From the NCBI GenBank assembly GCA_021298355.1, contig JAJTEH010000012.1, positions 1-64,000 of the forward strand: 64,000 bases of DNA, in the 5' to 3' direction. The position numbers and the translations under genes are program-made. The notes under the pieces are model-generated. The model did no database searches. It worked only from the letters and a program-made list of their open reading frames with translations, and was not told the DNA's origin. Source of the DNA: Flammeovirgaceae bacterium. Its GTDB lineage: Bacteria > Bacteroidota > Bacteroidia > Cytophagales > Cyclobacteriaceae. Of this stretch, positions 27,677 through 37,282 are shown piece after piece. Position 1 is the stretch's first letter, and each line of letters begins with the position of its first letter.

Positions 27677-27956
27677 ATTGCTATTTGTTTTGTGCGTTAG
27701 GAAAGTTCAAATGTAGGCGTTAGTATAACAGAATAAAAGAGAAAATAAAGCCTACGACATAAATTGTCGAATTCAATTCATCTAATAAATCAATAGGTTC
27801 GTTATTCTCCACTTTCTACAAACTTTATGTACAACGAAAGTTTTTTTGTACGCGAGATCAGGTATTTTTAGTTTTGGTTTATACCTCGTTGTTTTACCTA
27901 TAACCAAAAAGGCTGATAAATTGCTTAGCTTTCTAAACTGAAGTAATACCAAGAGT

Positions 27957-28994
27957 ATGTTCAAAACTCGTAAGAGAAAAATTATATCCGTTATTGCACT
28001 TGCATTGGCAATTCTTATCGCTATTTACTTTGAGTTGATCGTTTACGGTATTCGCCAAGGCTATGGGCAAGCTAAAATTTTAATAGGTGCAAAACCGGTA
28101 GAAGAATTTATTCAGGATCCCGGCTATCCCGATTCGCTTAAAGCTAAACTTTTGCTAATTGGCGAAATCAGAAAATTCGCTATCGACTCTTTGGGTTTGA
28201 ATGATACAGACGTGTACAAGAAAATGTACGACCAACAAGGCAAACCCGTTATGTGGGTGGTGCAAGCAGCCGAGCCTTATGCCATGCAATCTGTTAAATG
28301 GAAATTTCCGTTAATTGGCGCTGTGCCCTACAAAGGTTTTTTTCGGGAAGATTTAGCACGCGCATTAGAAAAAGAACTGAAAGACAAAGGCAAAGATGTG
28401 ATGGTGCGCAACCCCGGTGGGTGGTCTACTTTAGGGTGGTTCAATGATCCCATCCTTAGCAATATGCTAAAGCGAAGCGATGGAGATTTGGCGGCTCTCA
28501 TCATCCACGAAATGGTACATACAACCATGTTTATTAAAGACAGCATCGACTTTAATGAGAACCTCGCCAACTTTATTGGCGATTGGGGCGCTGGCGAATT
28601 CTTAAAATACAAATACGGTACATCGAGTAAACCATATTTTGAATACGCACATGACGATGAAGATTACAACCTTTTTGCAGCACACATGGTACGTGGTACT
28701 TTTAAACTCGATAGTTTATACAAAACTTTTCAGCCAAATGTAAGCGAAGAAAGAAAAAAGCAAGCCAAAGAAGAAATGATTAAAAACATTATAGCCAACC
28801 TCGATACCCTATCGTTAGTAACAATTAAAAAACCATCGGAAAGATTTAAAAACTATTTGCCAAACAATGCCTACTTTATGTCATTTATGCACTATGAAGC
28901 CAAACAAAATTTTTTCGAAGCAGAGTGCAATGCAAAATTTAAAGGAGATCGAAAGAATTACCTCGCCTATTTGAAAACCAAATACCAGCCTTAA
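27957..28994 (+). CDS. Predicted membrane-anchored zinc aminopeptidase
   Basis: The 345-aa protein matches the predicted aminopeptidase family (COG4324 type). A signal anchor lies at about residues 9-28. The zinc motif HEMVHTT (HExxH, about residues 183-189) is followed by a glutamate-containing NENLANFIGDWG helix, giving the usual third ligand. The large middle region contains KGFF and GGWSTLGWFNDP motifs. It probably trims peptides in the periplasm; the substrate is unknown. It precedes the PhoB/PhoR-like pair. Confidence 0.87.
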   Translation: MFKTRKRKIISVIALALAILIAIYFELIVYGIRQGYGQAKILIGAKPVEEFIQDPGYPDSLKAKLLLIGEIRKFAIDSLGLNDTDVYKKMYDQQGKPVMWVVQAAEPYAMQSVKWKFPLIGAVPYKGFFREDLARALEKELKDKGKDVMVRNPGGWSTLGWFNDPILSNMLKRSDGDLAALIIHEMVHTTMFIKDSIDFNENLANFIGDWGAGEFLKYKYGTSSKPYFEYAHDDEDYNLFAAHMVRGTFKLDSLYKTFQPNVSEERKKQAKEEMIKNIIANLDTLSLVTIKKPSERFKNYLPNNAYFMSFMHYEAKQNFFEAECNAKFKGDRKNYLAYLKTKYQP

Positions 28995-29061
28995 AGCATT
29001 TTAAGCTGATTAAGTAATTGTTAAGAAAGCATTACCGATTTTTAGTTACCTTGGTAATTGG

Positions 29062-29069
29062 TAGTTTTG
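29062..29069 (+). promoter_or_regulatory. Candidate promoter of the response regulator gene
   Basis: TAGTTTTG matches the TAnnTTTG -7 element, with TTTAG 17 bases upstream (29041-29045) near the -33 position. Transcription would begin near 29076, 27 bases before the ATG at 29103. Confidence 0.5.
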
Positions 29070-29102
29070 ATGAATATTTGCGAGTATTTAAACTAATCAA
29101 GC

Positions 29103-29792
29103 ATGTCTGGTAAACCTGCACAAAAAGTTTTAGTGGTAGATGATGAAGAACCTATACTCGAATTGTTAAAATACAATCTAGAGAAAGGTGGATTTGAAGT
29201 AAAAACGGCTTCGGATGGAATGAAAGCCATTGAAATTGCAAAGAAATTTTTGCCCGACTTAGTGCTTTTAGATATCATGATGCCAAAAATGGATGGCGTT
29301 GAAACCTGCAGGCAAATTAAAGCCATGCCTGAAATGGATAAGACATTCGTAGTTTTTTTAACAGCCCGAAGCGAAGAGTATTCTGAGGTAGCCGCCTTCG
29401 ATGTTGGCGCGGATGATTACATTACCAAACCCATTAAACCACGCGCCTTAATGAGCAGAATAAGTGCACTCTTCAGGCGCGATGTAAAAAAAACTGCTCC
29501 ATCAACCCAAATTTCCATAGGAGAATTAACCATCGACAGAACCAGTTACACCATCAAAATAAGAAACAAAGAAATCAATCTTCCTAAAAAAGAATTCGAG
29601 TTGCTTTACTTCCTTGCTCAAAACCCAAACAAAGTTTTTAGTCGCGAAGATTTGCTCCAAAACATTTGGGGAACCGATGTATATGTATTGGCCAGAACAG
29701 TAGATGTACACATCCGTAAGGTGAGAGAAAAAATTGGTGAAGATTTTATTACCACAGTTAAAGGAGTTGGCTACAAGTTTAGCTTAAATTAA
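29103..29792 (+). CDS. PhoB/OmpR-family response regulator
   Basis: The 229-aa protein has an N-terminal receiver domain with acidic DDEEP at about residues 13-17, the phospho-accepting Asp in PDLVLLDIMMPKMDG (about residue 57), and Lys in YITKPIKPR, and a C-terminal winged helix with RTVDVHIRKVREKIG and TVKGVGYKF. It is typical of PhoB/OmpR regulators, whose members control phosphate uptake or envelope genes. It precedes the kinase at 29856 by 63 bp, so the pair is probably cognate. Confidence 0.94.
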   Translation: MSGKPAQKVLVVDDEEPILELLKYNLEKGGFEVKTASDGMKAIEIAKKFLPDLVLLDIMMPKMDGVETCRQIKAMPEMDKTFVVFLTARSEEYSEVAAFDVGADDYITKPIKPRALMSRISALFRRDVKKTAPSTQISIGELTIDRTSYTIKIRNKEINLPKKEFELLYFLAQNPNKVFSREDLLQNIWGTDVYVLARTVDVHIRKVREKIGEDFITTVKGVGYKFSLN

Positions 29793-29855
29793 GCCACAGA
29801 AAATCAGGTAAATTAGATAGCGTAGTTCTATCTTGCACCAGACAAAACAATTGTT

Positions 29856-30905
29856 ATGGTATACAATTCGCGAATGTTGGCATTTATTTTGGCAGCCTGC
29901 ATCGCGTTAACCACCACTGCATTCTTATCACTTTTCGAAAGCATCGAAACCAGGGCCTTACTTGTTTCGGGTTTATTGTCGCTTTCCGTTTCTTATTTAT
30001 TAACCTTCATAGTTTTAGAGTTTCTAATATTTAGGGAGATAAACAAAATTTATAAACTGGTAGGTAAACTAAAAAAGAAAGAACTAGCCGGCATTGGCAA
30101 ACAAAAATCCGGAACCTTAAACCCACTCAAAAACATAAACGAAGAAATTTTTTCATTTGCCGAACTCAAACAAAAAGAGATAGACGAACTAAAAAAACTC
30201 GAAGTATTCCGCAGAGAATTTATAGCAGATGTATCGCACGAGTTAAAAACACCCATCTTTGCCGCGCAAGGTTTTGTTCACACCCTGATAGATGGTGCCG
30301 TAAACGATAAAAATGTGCGCACCAAATTTTTAAAAAAAGCAGCTAAAAGTTTAGATGGTTTAGATGCATTGGTGCAAGACTTGCTCACGCTTTCGCAAAT
30401 AGAAACAGGGCAGATTAAAATGCGATTTGAGTTAGTTGATTTAATAAAACTAACAGAAGACGTAATTGAACAATTTGAAGACAAAGCACAAGAGCGAGGA
30501 ATTTTATTGCGCGTAGAAAAACAAAACCAGAAAGCACTAGCTTTTGCCGATAAGCAACGCATTAGCCAGGTGTTAACTAATTTAATTTCCAATGCAGTAA
30601 AGCATTCGCACGAGGGAAGCGAAGTGATAATTCAGTTTTCTGTAACCAAGAAATTTGTTCAAGTAACCGTAAAAGATTTTGGCGAAGGCATAGCCGCAGA
30701 ACATCTGCCCAGAATATTCGAGAGATTTTACAGAGTAGATAAAAGCAGAAGCCGCGAACACGGAGGCACAGGCTTGGGGTTAGCCATAGTAAAACACATA
30801 CTCGAAAACCATAATACAAAACCCGAAGTGGAAAGTGTACCAGGCAAAGGATCAACCTTCAGCTTTAAACTTTCGCGCTACAAAGCAGAGGCAGAAACAC
30901 AATAA
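29856..30905 (+). CDS. Membrane sensor histidine kinase
   Basis: The 349-aa kinase has two N-terminal membrane helices (about residues 8-25 and 34-58) with almost no periplasmic loop, a coiled-coil linker, HisKA with the phospho-accepting His in FIADVSHELKTPIF (about residue 130), and a HATPase domain with LISNAVKHS, DFGEGIAAEHLPRIFERFYR and GGTGLGLAIVKHI. The short loop suggests it senses membrane state or depends on other proteins, as PhoR-like kinases do. The preceding regulator is its likely partner. Confidence 0.93.
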   Translation: MVYNSRMLAFILAACIALTTTAFLSLFESIETRALLVSGLLSLSVSYLLTFIVLEFLIFREINKIYKLVGKLKKKELAGIGKQKSGTLNPLKNINEEIFSFAELKQKEIDELKKLEVFRREFIADVSHELKTPIFAAQGFVHTLIDGAVNDKNVRTKFLKKAAKSLDGLDALVQDLLTLSQIETGQIKMRFELVDLIKLTEDVIEQFEDKAQERGILLRVEKQNQKALAFADKQRISQVLTNLISNAVKHSHEGSEVIIQFSVTKKFVQVTVKDFGEGIAAEHLPRIFERFYRVDKSRSREHGGTGLGLAIVKHILENHNTKPEVESVPGKGSTFSFKLSRYKAEAETQ

Positions 30906-31003
30906 AAAATCTTATTAAGCAAAACAATAAAGTAAATGCCAATGTGGCAGCACAAATAATTTGGCAAAATTGTTGACCTTTGCCGGTTCATTGACAAGAA
31001 GTT

Positions 31004-31558
31004 ATGGAGAATACACAGCCAATAGAACCCGAAACAGAAACTACGGCAAACCAGCAAAATACACCAGAAGCAGCACCAGAAACTACTGCCGATGCTACTA
31101 CCGATATGGCTGCACAATTAAAAAAAGTACAAGACGAACTGGCAGAAGCAAAAGATAAATACATCCGATTATATTCAGAATTCGAAAACTTTAGAAGACG
31201 AACGTCTAAAGAAAAACTAGAACTAATTCAAACCGCAAGCGAAGCCGTTTTAAAAAATCTTTTACCTGTTCTCGATGATTTTGAACGTGCAGAAAAATCT
31301 TTCAAAGAATTGGGTACGAAAGAAGCCGAAGGCATATTGTTGATATACAACAAATACAAGAAAGTTTTAGAGCAAAGCGGCCTAAAAGAAATGGAACTAA
31401 AAACAGGCGATGATTTTAATGCCGATACGCAAGAAGCCATAACCCAAATACCTGCGTCACAAGAAGAATTAAAAGGTAAAATTGTTGATGTAGTAGAAAA
31501 AGGATATGTATTGCAAGAGAAGGTAATTCGCTTTGCAAAAGTGGTAGTGGGAAGCTAG
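31004..31558 (+). CDS. grpE: Nucleotide exchange factor GrpE
   Basis: The 184-aa cochaperone releases ADP from DnaK. The N-terminal 40 residues are acidic and disordered, residues about 45-105 form the long coiled coil with RLYSEFENFRRRTSKEK, and the C-terminal beta wing ends VLQEKVIRFAKVVVG, as in GrpE. It lies 28 bp before dnaJ, forming the usual grpE-dnaJ operon; dnaK is not in this window. Confidence 0.97.
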   Translation: MENTQPIEPETETTANQQNTPEAAPETTADATTDMAAQLKKVQDELAEAKDKYIRLYSEFENFRRRTSKEKLELIQTASEAVLKNLLPVLDDFERAEKSFKELGTKEAEGILLIYNKYKKVLEQSGLKEMELKTGDDFNADTQEAITQIPASQEELKGKIVDVVEKGYVLQEKVIRFAKVVVGS

Positions 31559-31585
31559 GCGAGATTCAATTAAGAGAAAGACAAC

Positions 31586-32701
31586 ATGGCCAAAAGAGAT
31601 TATTACGAAATATTAGGCGTTGCAAAAAATGCATCTGCGGATGAAATAAAAAAAGCATACCGTAAGGTGGCTATACAATTTCACCCTGATAAGAACCCGG
31701 GCAATAAAGAAGCCGAAGAAAAATTCAAAGAAGCAGCAGAAGCATACGAAGTTCTAAGCAACAACGATAAACGCGCACAATACGATAGGTTTGGCCATTC
31801 GAAAACCGCAGGAGGTTTTGGTGGAGGATCCGTAAATATGGATGACATCTTCAGCCAATTCGGAGATATTTTTGGAGGAGGAGGCAGTCCCTTCGATAGT
31901 TTTTTTGGAGGAGGAGGCGGAGGCCGTCAGCGCCAAAGAAAAGGATCGAACCTACGCATCAAATTAAAACTTACACTGGACGAAATCGCTAATGGCGTAG
32001 AAAAGAAAATAAAAGTAAACCGTTTGGTACGTGCCGAAGGCGTAACTTTTAAAACCTGCCCAACTTGCCAAGGCACTGGCCAGGTGCGCAAAGTGGTAAA
32101 TACCATGTTGGGGCAAATGGTTTCTACATCAGCCTGTACTACCTGTGGTGGTGCAGGACAAATAATAGACAAACGTCCTGCAGGTGTAGATAGCAGCGGG
32201 TTAACCACACGCGAAGAAGTAATTTCGGTTCGTATTCCGGCAGGTGTTGCAGATGGCATGCAACTCTCTATGTCGGGCAAAGGAAACGATGCACCGGGTG
32301 GAGGAATTCCTGGCGACTTGCTAATTCTGATAGAAGAGACAGAAGACAAAAACCTGAAACGCGATGGTAACAATTTGATTTACGATCTGCACATCAGTTT
32401 TATTGATGCAGCCTTGGGTACATCGGTAGAAGTTCCATCCGTTGGCGGAAAAGTAAGAATCAAAATAGAGGCCGGCACACAAAGCGGAAAAATACTACGC
32501 TTAAAAGGAAAAGGTTTAAAAGATGTAAACGGATACGAAACCGGAGACCAACTGATTTATGTAAATGTTTGGACGCCCAAAAAACTATCGTCAGAAGAAA
32601 AACAAAAACTCGAGAGCCTGCGCGATTCAATAAATTTTCAACCCCATCCGGATGGCAGCGAAAAAGGATTTTTCGAAAGAATGAAAGAATATTTTAATTA
32701 G
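31586..32701 (+). CDS. dnaJ: Chaperone DnaJ with a reduced zinc domain
   Basis: The 371-aa cochaperone of DnaK has a J domain with HPD (FHPDKNPG, about residues 32-39), a G/F region with GGGG stretches, and two C-terminal substrate-binding barrels. Only two CxxCxGxG motifs are present (CPTCQGTG about residue 154 and CTTCGGAG about residue 181); standard DnaJ has four. By order and spacing these look like motifs 2 and 3, which form zinc centre II, while motifs 1 and 4 (centre I) are missing. The J domain is intact, so it should still stimulate DnaK. Confidence 0.95.
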   Translation: MAKRDYYEILGVAKNASADEIKKAYRKVAIQFHPDKNPGNKEAEEKFKEAAEAYEVLSNNDKRAQYDRFGHSKTAGGFGGGSVNMDDIFSQFGDIFGGGGSPFDSFFGGGGGGRQRQRKGSNLRIKLKLTLDEIANGVEKKIKVNRLVRAEGVTFKTCPTCQGTGQVRKVVNTMLGQMVSTSACTTCGGAGQIIDKRPAGVDSSGLTTREEVISVRIPAGVADGMQLSMSGKGNDAPGGGIPGDLLILIEETEDKNLKRDGNNLIYDLHISFIDAALGTSVEVPSVGGKVRIKIEAGTQSGKILRLKGKGLKDVNGYETGDQLIYVNVWTPKKLSSEEKQKLESLRDSINFQPHPDGSEKGFFERMKEYFN

Positions 32702-32725
32702 TACATTCGGTAGTACACAAGAAAC

Positions 32726-32755
32726 AAACCCGTGCCAATTGGTACGGGTTTTTGT
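32726..32755 (+). terminator. Terminator of grpE-dnaJ
   Basis: AAACCCGTGCC-AATT-GGTACGGGTTT followed by T-rich sequence, one G-U wobble on the plus strand, 25 bp after the dnaJ stop. Confidence 0.85.
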
Positions 32756-32916
32756 TTATACAAAGATTAAAACAATAGTCTTTTGGTACATAAATGGGGC
32801 TATATCATCTTATCTACTTAAACAAAATACAAACGAACCACCTTAGCTATTTTTGCAAAATCAAACTATTACTTACACAGCGTAACCTTATGGTAATCTG
32901 TCCGTAACACTACTTT

Positions 32917-33819
32917 ATGCGTATTTTGATTTTAACAACCTGTTGGATAGTAAGTTGGTTTGGTGCAGGAGCGCAGGTTAAAAAGCAATTTGTTGTAGAA
33001 AACACAACAGCATGCGAGTTGGTAAAACTCAGTTTAAAAGCCAATAGCAGCAATTGTTATATAAAACCCAGCCAGGGAGCAGAAGTCCTCACAGTTTTCA
33101 GTAACCAAAGCGAACAAGAATTCTCGCATCGTTTGGCAAAAACCGTTAGAGGAAATCAGTGTTTGGTAAACCTCGAAGTAGAAGAGCAAGGAGACAAAGG
33201 CATTAGCCAAAGCATTTCGGCACGTATGTTTAATTCTTCAGAAGGTAGTGTAAATACATCGAATAAATTTTGGAAAATGTATTTGTCTACTAGCAAACCG
33301 TATGCTTTAGAAATGACCTACGGCATAGGAAGTGCAAACATAGACTTATCCGGGTTAGCCATTAAAAAACTTAAAATAAATTCAGGTAGTGCAGATGTAG
33401 TGGTAAACTATATTTCTGGAGTAGAAAATCAGGTGGAGATGGATACCTTCTTTGTAAAGGTAGATTTAGGTTCGGTAATGGTTAAGAATATTTCATTTGC
33501 AAAAGCAAAAGTAATGTTAGCTGATGTAGGTTTTGGAAACATGACACTCGACTTTTCGCAAAAACCATTAATCGGAAACACCATTAAAGGAAGTGTAGGC
33601 GCTGGCAACTTAATTATTCTTTTGCCTACGGATCAAACCCCTGTATTTGTACACATTAAAGACTCGTGGCTATGCAGCATTAAAATGCCAGCATCCTTAA
33701 AGAAAACTGGCGAAAATACTTTTGCCACCGCCAACTATACCAAAGGAGATAAACAAGCTATTGTTTTTGATCTCGATGTATCCATGGGAAGTATTCTCTT
33801 TAAAGAAGGAAATCGTTAA
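32917..33819 (+). CDS. Secreted beta-rich protein of unknown function
   Basis: The 300-aa protein has a signal peptide (MRILILTTCWIVSWFGAGAQ). The mature part is rich in short beta strands with regular hydrophobic alternation (IGSANIDLSG, LKINSGSADVVVNYI, VDLGSVMVKNIS, GSVGAGNLIILLP, VSMGSILF), suggesting a right-handed beta-helix or a DUF2807-like (head GIN) adhesin fold. No catalytic residues are evident. It stands between dnaJ and the NatA-like exporter on the same strand. Confidence 0.7.
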   Translation: MRILILTTCWIVSWFGAGAQVKKQFVVENTTACELVKLSLKANSSNCYIKPSQGAEVLTVFSNQSEQEFSHRLAKTVRGNQCLVNLEVEEQGDKGISQSISARMFNSSEGSVNTSNKFWKMYLSTSKPYALEMTYGIGSANIDLSGLAIKKLKINSGSADVVVNYISGVENQVEMDTFFVKVDLGSVMVKNISFAKAKVMLADVGFGNMTLDFSQKPLIGNTIKGSVGAGNLIILLPTDQTPVFVHIKDSWLCSIKMPASLKKTGENTFATANYTKGDKQAIVFDLDVSMGSILFKEGNR

Positions 33820-33887
33820 CGAATCTAATTTAAGCAGGGTGTAATTTTCTTACCCGGTATAACACTAATAAGAAAAACTATAAACCT

Positions 33888-34802
33888 GTGGAAGCACTAT
33901 CAGCTAAAGGCGTTACGAAACGCTATACCAATCATGTTGCCCTTGATGATGTATCCCTCACCATACCCGAACAAAGCATTTACGGTTTGTTGGGGCCAAA
34001 TGGTGCCGGTAAAACAACTTTCATCCGCATAGTAAATCAAATAATAAATGCTGATGCTGGCGATATCTCCATTTTTGGCGAACGCCTAACCGAAAAACAT
34101 ATTGGCGTAATCGGTTATTTGCCGGAGGAACGTGGCTTATACAAAAAGCTAAAAGTAGGCGAACAACTTCTGTACCTCGCACAATTAAAAGGCCTAAGCC
34201 GCACCGAAGCACTGGCACGAAGCAAAAAGTGGATAGAAAAATTCGATATTAAAGATTGGTGGAATAAAAAAGTAGAAGACTTAAGCAAAGGCATGGCGCA
34301 AAAAGTACAATTTATTAGTACTGTTATGCACGAGCCTCGCTTAATAATTTTAGATGAACCCTTCTCTGGTTTCGACCCGGTAAATGCACAATTAATAACC
34401 GAACAAATTCTGGATTTAAGAAAGAATGGTTCAACCATTATCTTCTCTACACACCGCATGGAAACAGTAGAAGATTTGTGCGATCATGTAGCCTTAATAA
34501 ACAAGTCGAAGAAGATAGTAGAGGGAACCAAAAAACAAATTAAAGACACGTATAAAACCAACACCTTTAGCGTAGAACATAAGGGTACCTTTTCTATAAA
34601 TGGTCAATACGAACTTGTATCTCAAACAAAAGTAGACGATAACTACTACCACTCAATAGTTCGAACACAAGGAAGTTTAACATCGCCCAATGAATTGATA
34701 CAACAATTAATAGGTTTAACCGATGTACACGCCTTTGTAGAAAAAGTGCCAAGCATGAGTGAAATATTTATTCACCTTGTAAAAGGTAAGTCAGACGAAT
34801 AA
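33888..34802 (+). CDS. ABC transporter ATPase, NatA-like
   Basis: The 304-aa ATPase starts at a GTG. Walker A is LLGPNGAGKTTF (about residues 37-48), the signature is DLSKGMAQKVQFI, Walker B is LIILDEPFSGFDP, and the switch His is STHRMET. A C-terminal extension of about 80 residues after the H loop is typical of exporters paired with large permeases such as NatA. The permease gene follows 27 bp downstream. Substrate (Na+, drug or lipid) cannot be read from sequence. Confidence 0.93.
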   Translation: MEALSAKGVTKRYTNHVALDDVSLTIPEQSIYGLLGPNGAGKTTFIRIVNQIINADAGDISIFGERLTEKHIGVIGYLPEERGLYKKLKVGEQLLYLAQLKGLSRTEALARSKKWIEKFDIKDWWNKKVEDLSKGMAQKVQFISTVMHEPRLIILDEPFSGFDPVNAQLITEQILDLRKNGSTIIFSTHRMETVEDLCDHVALINKSKKIVEGTKKQIKDTYKTNTFSVEHKGTFSINGQYELVSQTKVDDNYYHSIVRTQGSLTSPNELIQQLIGLTDVHAFVEKVPSMSEIFIHLVKGKSDE

Positions 34803-34829
34803 CGAGTATAAAAACATAACGACATACAC

Positions 34830-36155
34830 ATGAATAAAATCTGGTTAATTGTACAACGCGAGTTTTTAAACCGGGTACAAAAAAAATCATTCTTAATTGC
34901 CACCATTCTGGTGCCACTAATTTTTCCGGCTATTATGGGTGGTATGGTGTGGTACATGATAAACCAATACGAAACCGCCAAACCCGAAGTAGTACACGTG
35001 CTCGATGAAAGTGGCAAGTTTACATTTACCAACACAAAACGTTTTGAGTTTATCGTAGAGAAAGGATCACTTGATTCGGCTAAAGAGAAATACAACAAAA
35101 CAGAACACTTTGCTTTGTTGTATATTCCGGTAATAGAAATTGCCAAGCCGGAAGGCGTAACCATCTTCACAAAAGAAAATCCAAGTGTTGAAAAAGTAAG
35201 TGATTTAGAACGCTTACTCTCCGATAAAATTCAGGATCTGAAATTAGAATCGTATAACATCGATAAAGAAACATTAGCCAGTTTAAAAACTTCGGTAAAT
35301 ATTAAGCAAGTAAACATTACCGAAACCGGAGAAGAGAAAAGCAGTAACTCAGGTATTTTATATGGATTAGGTTTTGTGCTGGGTATACTTATCTACATGT
35401 TTGTATTGATCTACGGCATTCAGATTATGCAAGGTGTGATCGATGAGAAAACCTCGAAAATTGTTGAAGTGATAGTATCATCCGTAAAACCATTTCAATT
35501 GATGATGGGTAAGATAATCGGTATTGCATCAGTTGGTTTATTACAGTTCTTGATTTGGATATTGATTATAACGTTTGTTTCCAGTAGTGTGCTAAGTTAT
35601 TTTGGTTTAGAGATGCCTCAAAAACAATTAACCGAGCAAATGATGAAACAAATGCCGGATGAGGCAAAAGAAGCTCAAGAAATTCCGAATAAAAAAGTAC
35701 AAGAATTATTAGGCAACTTAAGCGAAATTCAATTTGGTAAAATTGCAGCCATATTTGTTTTCTACTTTTTAGGCGGATATTTATTATATGGTGCTTTGTT
35801 TGCCGCTGTTGGTTCTGCGGTAGATAGTATACAAGAGTCGCAGCAATTTCAGTTTCCTATAACCCTACCGTTGCTTATAGCCTATATGGGTTTATTCCTC
35901 GTTATTTTGCGCGATCCACACGGTAATATGAGTTTCTGGTTGTCGATTATTCCGTTTACATCTCCTGTGGCAATGGTAGGCAGAATTGCCTTTGGTGTTC
36001 CCGATTGGCAATTGGCATTATCGATGGTGTTGCTAGTAGGTGGATTTATTTTAACCACGTGGGTAGCAGGCCGAATTTACCGGGTAGGTATTTTAATGTC
36101 GGGCACAAAAGTAAACTACAAAGTATTGGCTAAGTGGTTTATGATTAAGAATTAG
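34830..36155 (+). CDS. ABC transporter permease, NatB-like
   Basis: The 441-aa permease has one N-terminal membrane helix (about residues 21-43), a large extracytoplasmic domain (about 45-175), and five or six C-terminal helices including ILYGLGFVLGILIYMFVLIYG and YFLGGYLLYGALFAAVG, the layout of ABC-2/NatB permeases. It pairs with the preceding ATPase. The C-terminal part also contains LPLLIAYMGLFLVIL. It ends at a G-U-containing hairpin at 36180-36209. Confidence 0.9.
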   Translation: MNKIWLIVQREFLNRVQKKSFLIATILVPLIFPAIMGGMVWYMINQYETAKPEVVHVLDESGKFTFTNTKRFEFIVEKGSLDSAKEKYNKTEHFALLYIPVIEIAKPEGVTIFTKENPSVEKVSDLERLLSDKIQDLKLESYNIDKETLASLKTSVNIKQVNITETGEEKSSNSGILYGLGFVLGILIYMFVLIYGIQIMQGVIDEKTSKIVEVIVSSVKPFQLMMGKIIGIASVGLLQFLIWILIITFVSSSVLSYFGLEMPQKQLTEQMMKQMPDEAKEAQEIPNKKVQELLGNLSEIQFGKIAAIFVFYFLGGYLLYGALFAAVGSAVDSIQESQQFQFPITLPLLIAYMGLFLVILRDPHGNMSFWLSIIPFTSPVAMVGRIAFGVPDWQLALSMVLLVGGFILTTWVAGRIYRVGILMSGTKVNYKVLAKWFMIKN

Positions 36156-36179
36156 AATAGTAAATTAGTTTAACACAGA

Positions 36180-36209
36180 ACACAGGAATCTTTCGGGGTT
36201 CTTGTGTTT
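36180..36209 (+). terminator. Terminator of the NatAB-like operon
   Basis: AACACAGGAATC paired with GGTTCTTGTGTT (two wobble pairs on the plus strand), followed by a T-rich run, 24 bp after the permease stop. Confidence 0.65.
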
Positions 36210-36215
36210 TTTATT

Positions 36216-36659
36216 TTATGGAGAACAACGCGAAAGAATTTCGCGCGCTTGTTTTACATCGATTAATCCTTTTTTATGCGACCAGGTGTTATACGTGTAC
36301 GTGGCAATCTGCGCAATTTCTAAATCCGTTAATGTGGTAACTCCCGGCATTTGTTGGTTATATAGTTTACCGTTAACCAGTAACTCACCCGACTTTCCGT
36401 AGCGCATTAAGCATAAAACATCTTCTAAGTTTTGTTGCATGTAATCAGAAGTATCGAGTGGAGGATAAAGTAATCCTAACCCTTTTCCATTCTTTTGATG
36501 GCAATTGCTGCAATGCGTTACATACAATTGTTCGCCTTGTATATAATACTGTTTAAATTTCGGATCGCCACTGAGTTGATTTTTTTTATCTGTGTTACAC
36601 GAGATCAAAATAATAACCGCAATAAACACAATACCAAAACAAAGATTACTTCTTCTCAT
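36216..36659 (-). CDS. Lipoprotein cytochrome c, class I
   Basis: The 147-aa protein has a lipoprotein signal (IILISCNT) and a class I haem c domain with the haem motif CSNCH (about residue 56) and an axial Met in QQMPGV (about residue 102). Anchored c-type cytochromes donate electrons to terminal oxidases. The start overlaps the SCO gene by 14 bases, so they are co-transcribed. With SCO and HemJ it forms a small respiration gene cluster. Confidence 0.9.
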   Translation of the reverse strand: MRRSNLCFGIVFIAVIILISCNTDKKNQLSGDPKFKQYYIQGEQLYVTHCSNCHQKNGKGLGLLYPPLDTSDYMQQNLEDVLCLMRYGKSGELLVNGKLYNQQMPGVTTLTDLEIAQIATYTYNTWSHKKGLIDVKQAREILSRCSP

Positions 36660-37278
36660 ATTCTTTCTTCAGTCGCTCAATATCAGCTATCAGTTTGTTT
36701 ACTTCATCTTCTTTTGTGCCATCGTATTTTCCTCTGATGCGTTGTTGTTTATCTAATAAGAGAAACGCACCACTGTGAATGAAACCATCAGGTTCAGTTT
36801 TATCTTCCATCGCGGTAGCGAAATAGCTGGTTTGTGCCAATTTGTAAATAGAATCTTTCGCGCCTGTTAAAAAATGCCAGCGCGCGCTGCTTACTCCTAA
36901 TCTTTGTGCGAAATCCTTAAGTCTTCCCACAGTATCATATTCAGGATCAATCGTATGAGAGAGAATTAAAATATCAGCATCATTCTTTAACGTATCGTAC
37001 ACACGCAACATTTGTGTTTTCATAATCGGGCAAATAGTGCGGCAAGAGGTGAAGAAGAAATCTGCAACATAGATTTTACCATCAACAGTAGCGTTGGTTA
37101 CTAAAACACTGTCTTGATTAAGAAATTGAAAGGGAGCTATTTTATGGTAAATAGTATCGTTATTTACGACAGTTCTTTGTCCGAAAATGGGTAGTGGTTT
37201 TTCTTTTTGTTCACACGCCATAAAGATGCCTACGATTGAAAACAAGAAGACTAAGAAAAAAATGGATTTATTTTGCAT
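36646..37278 (-). CDS. SCO1/SenC-family copper chaperone
   Basis: The 210-aa protein has a lipoprotein signal (GIFMACEQK) and a thioredoxin-fold domain with the copper motif CxxxC in FFTSCRTICPIM (about residue 94-98) and a distal His in DGFIHSGAFLL (about residue 166), all SCO ligands present. It should metallate the CuA centre of cytochrome c oxidase. It sits between hemJ (4 bp upstream) and the cytochrome c gene. Confidence 0.92.
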   Translation of the reverse strand: MQNKSIFFLVFLFSIVGIFMACEQKEKPLPIFGQRTVVNNDTIYHKIAPFQFLNQDSVLVTNATVDGKIYVADFFFTSCRTICPIMKTQMLRVYDTLKNDADILILSHTIDPEYDTVGRLKDFAQRLGVSSARWHFLTGAKDSIYKLAQTSYFATAMEDKTEPDGFIHSGAFLLLDKQQRIRGKYDGTKEDEVNKLIADIERLKKEYEKK

Positions 37279-37282
37279 ATAA

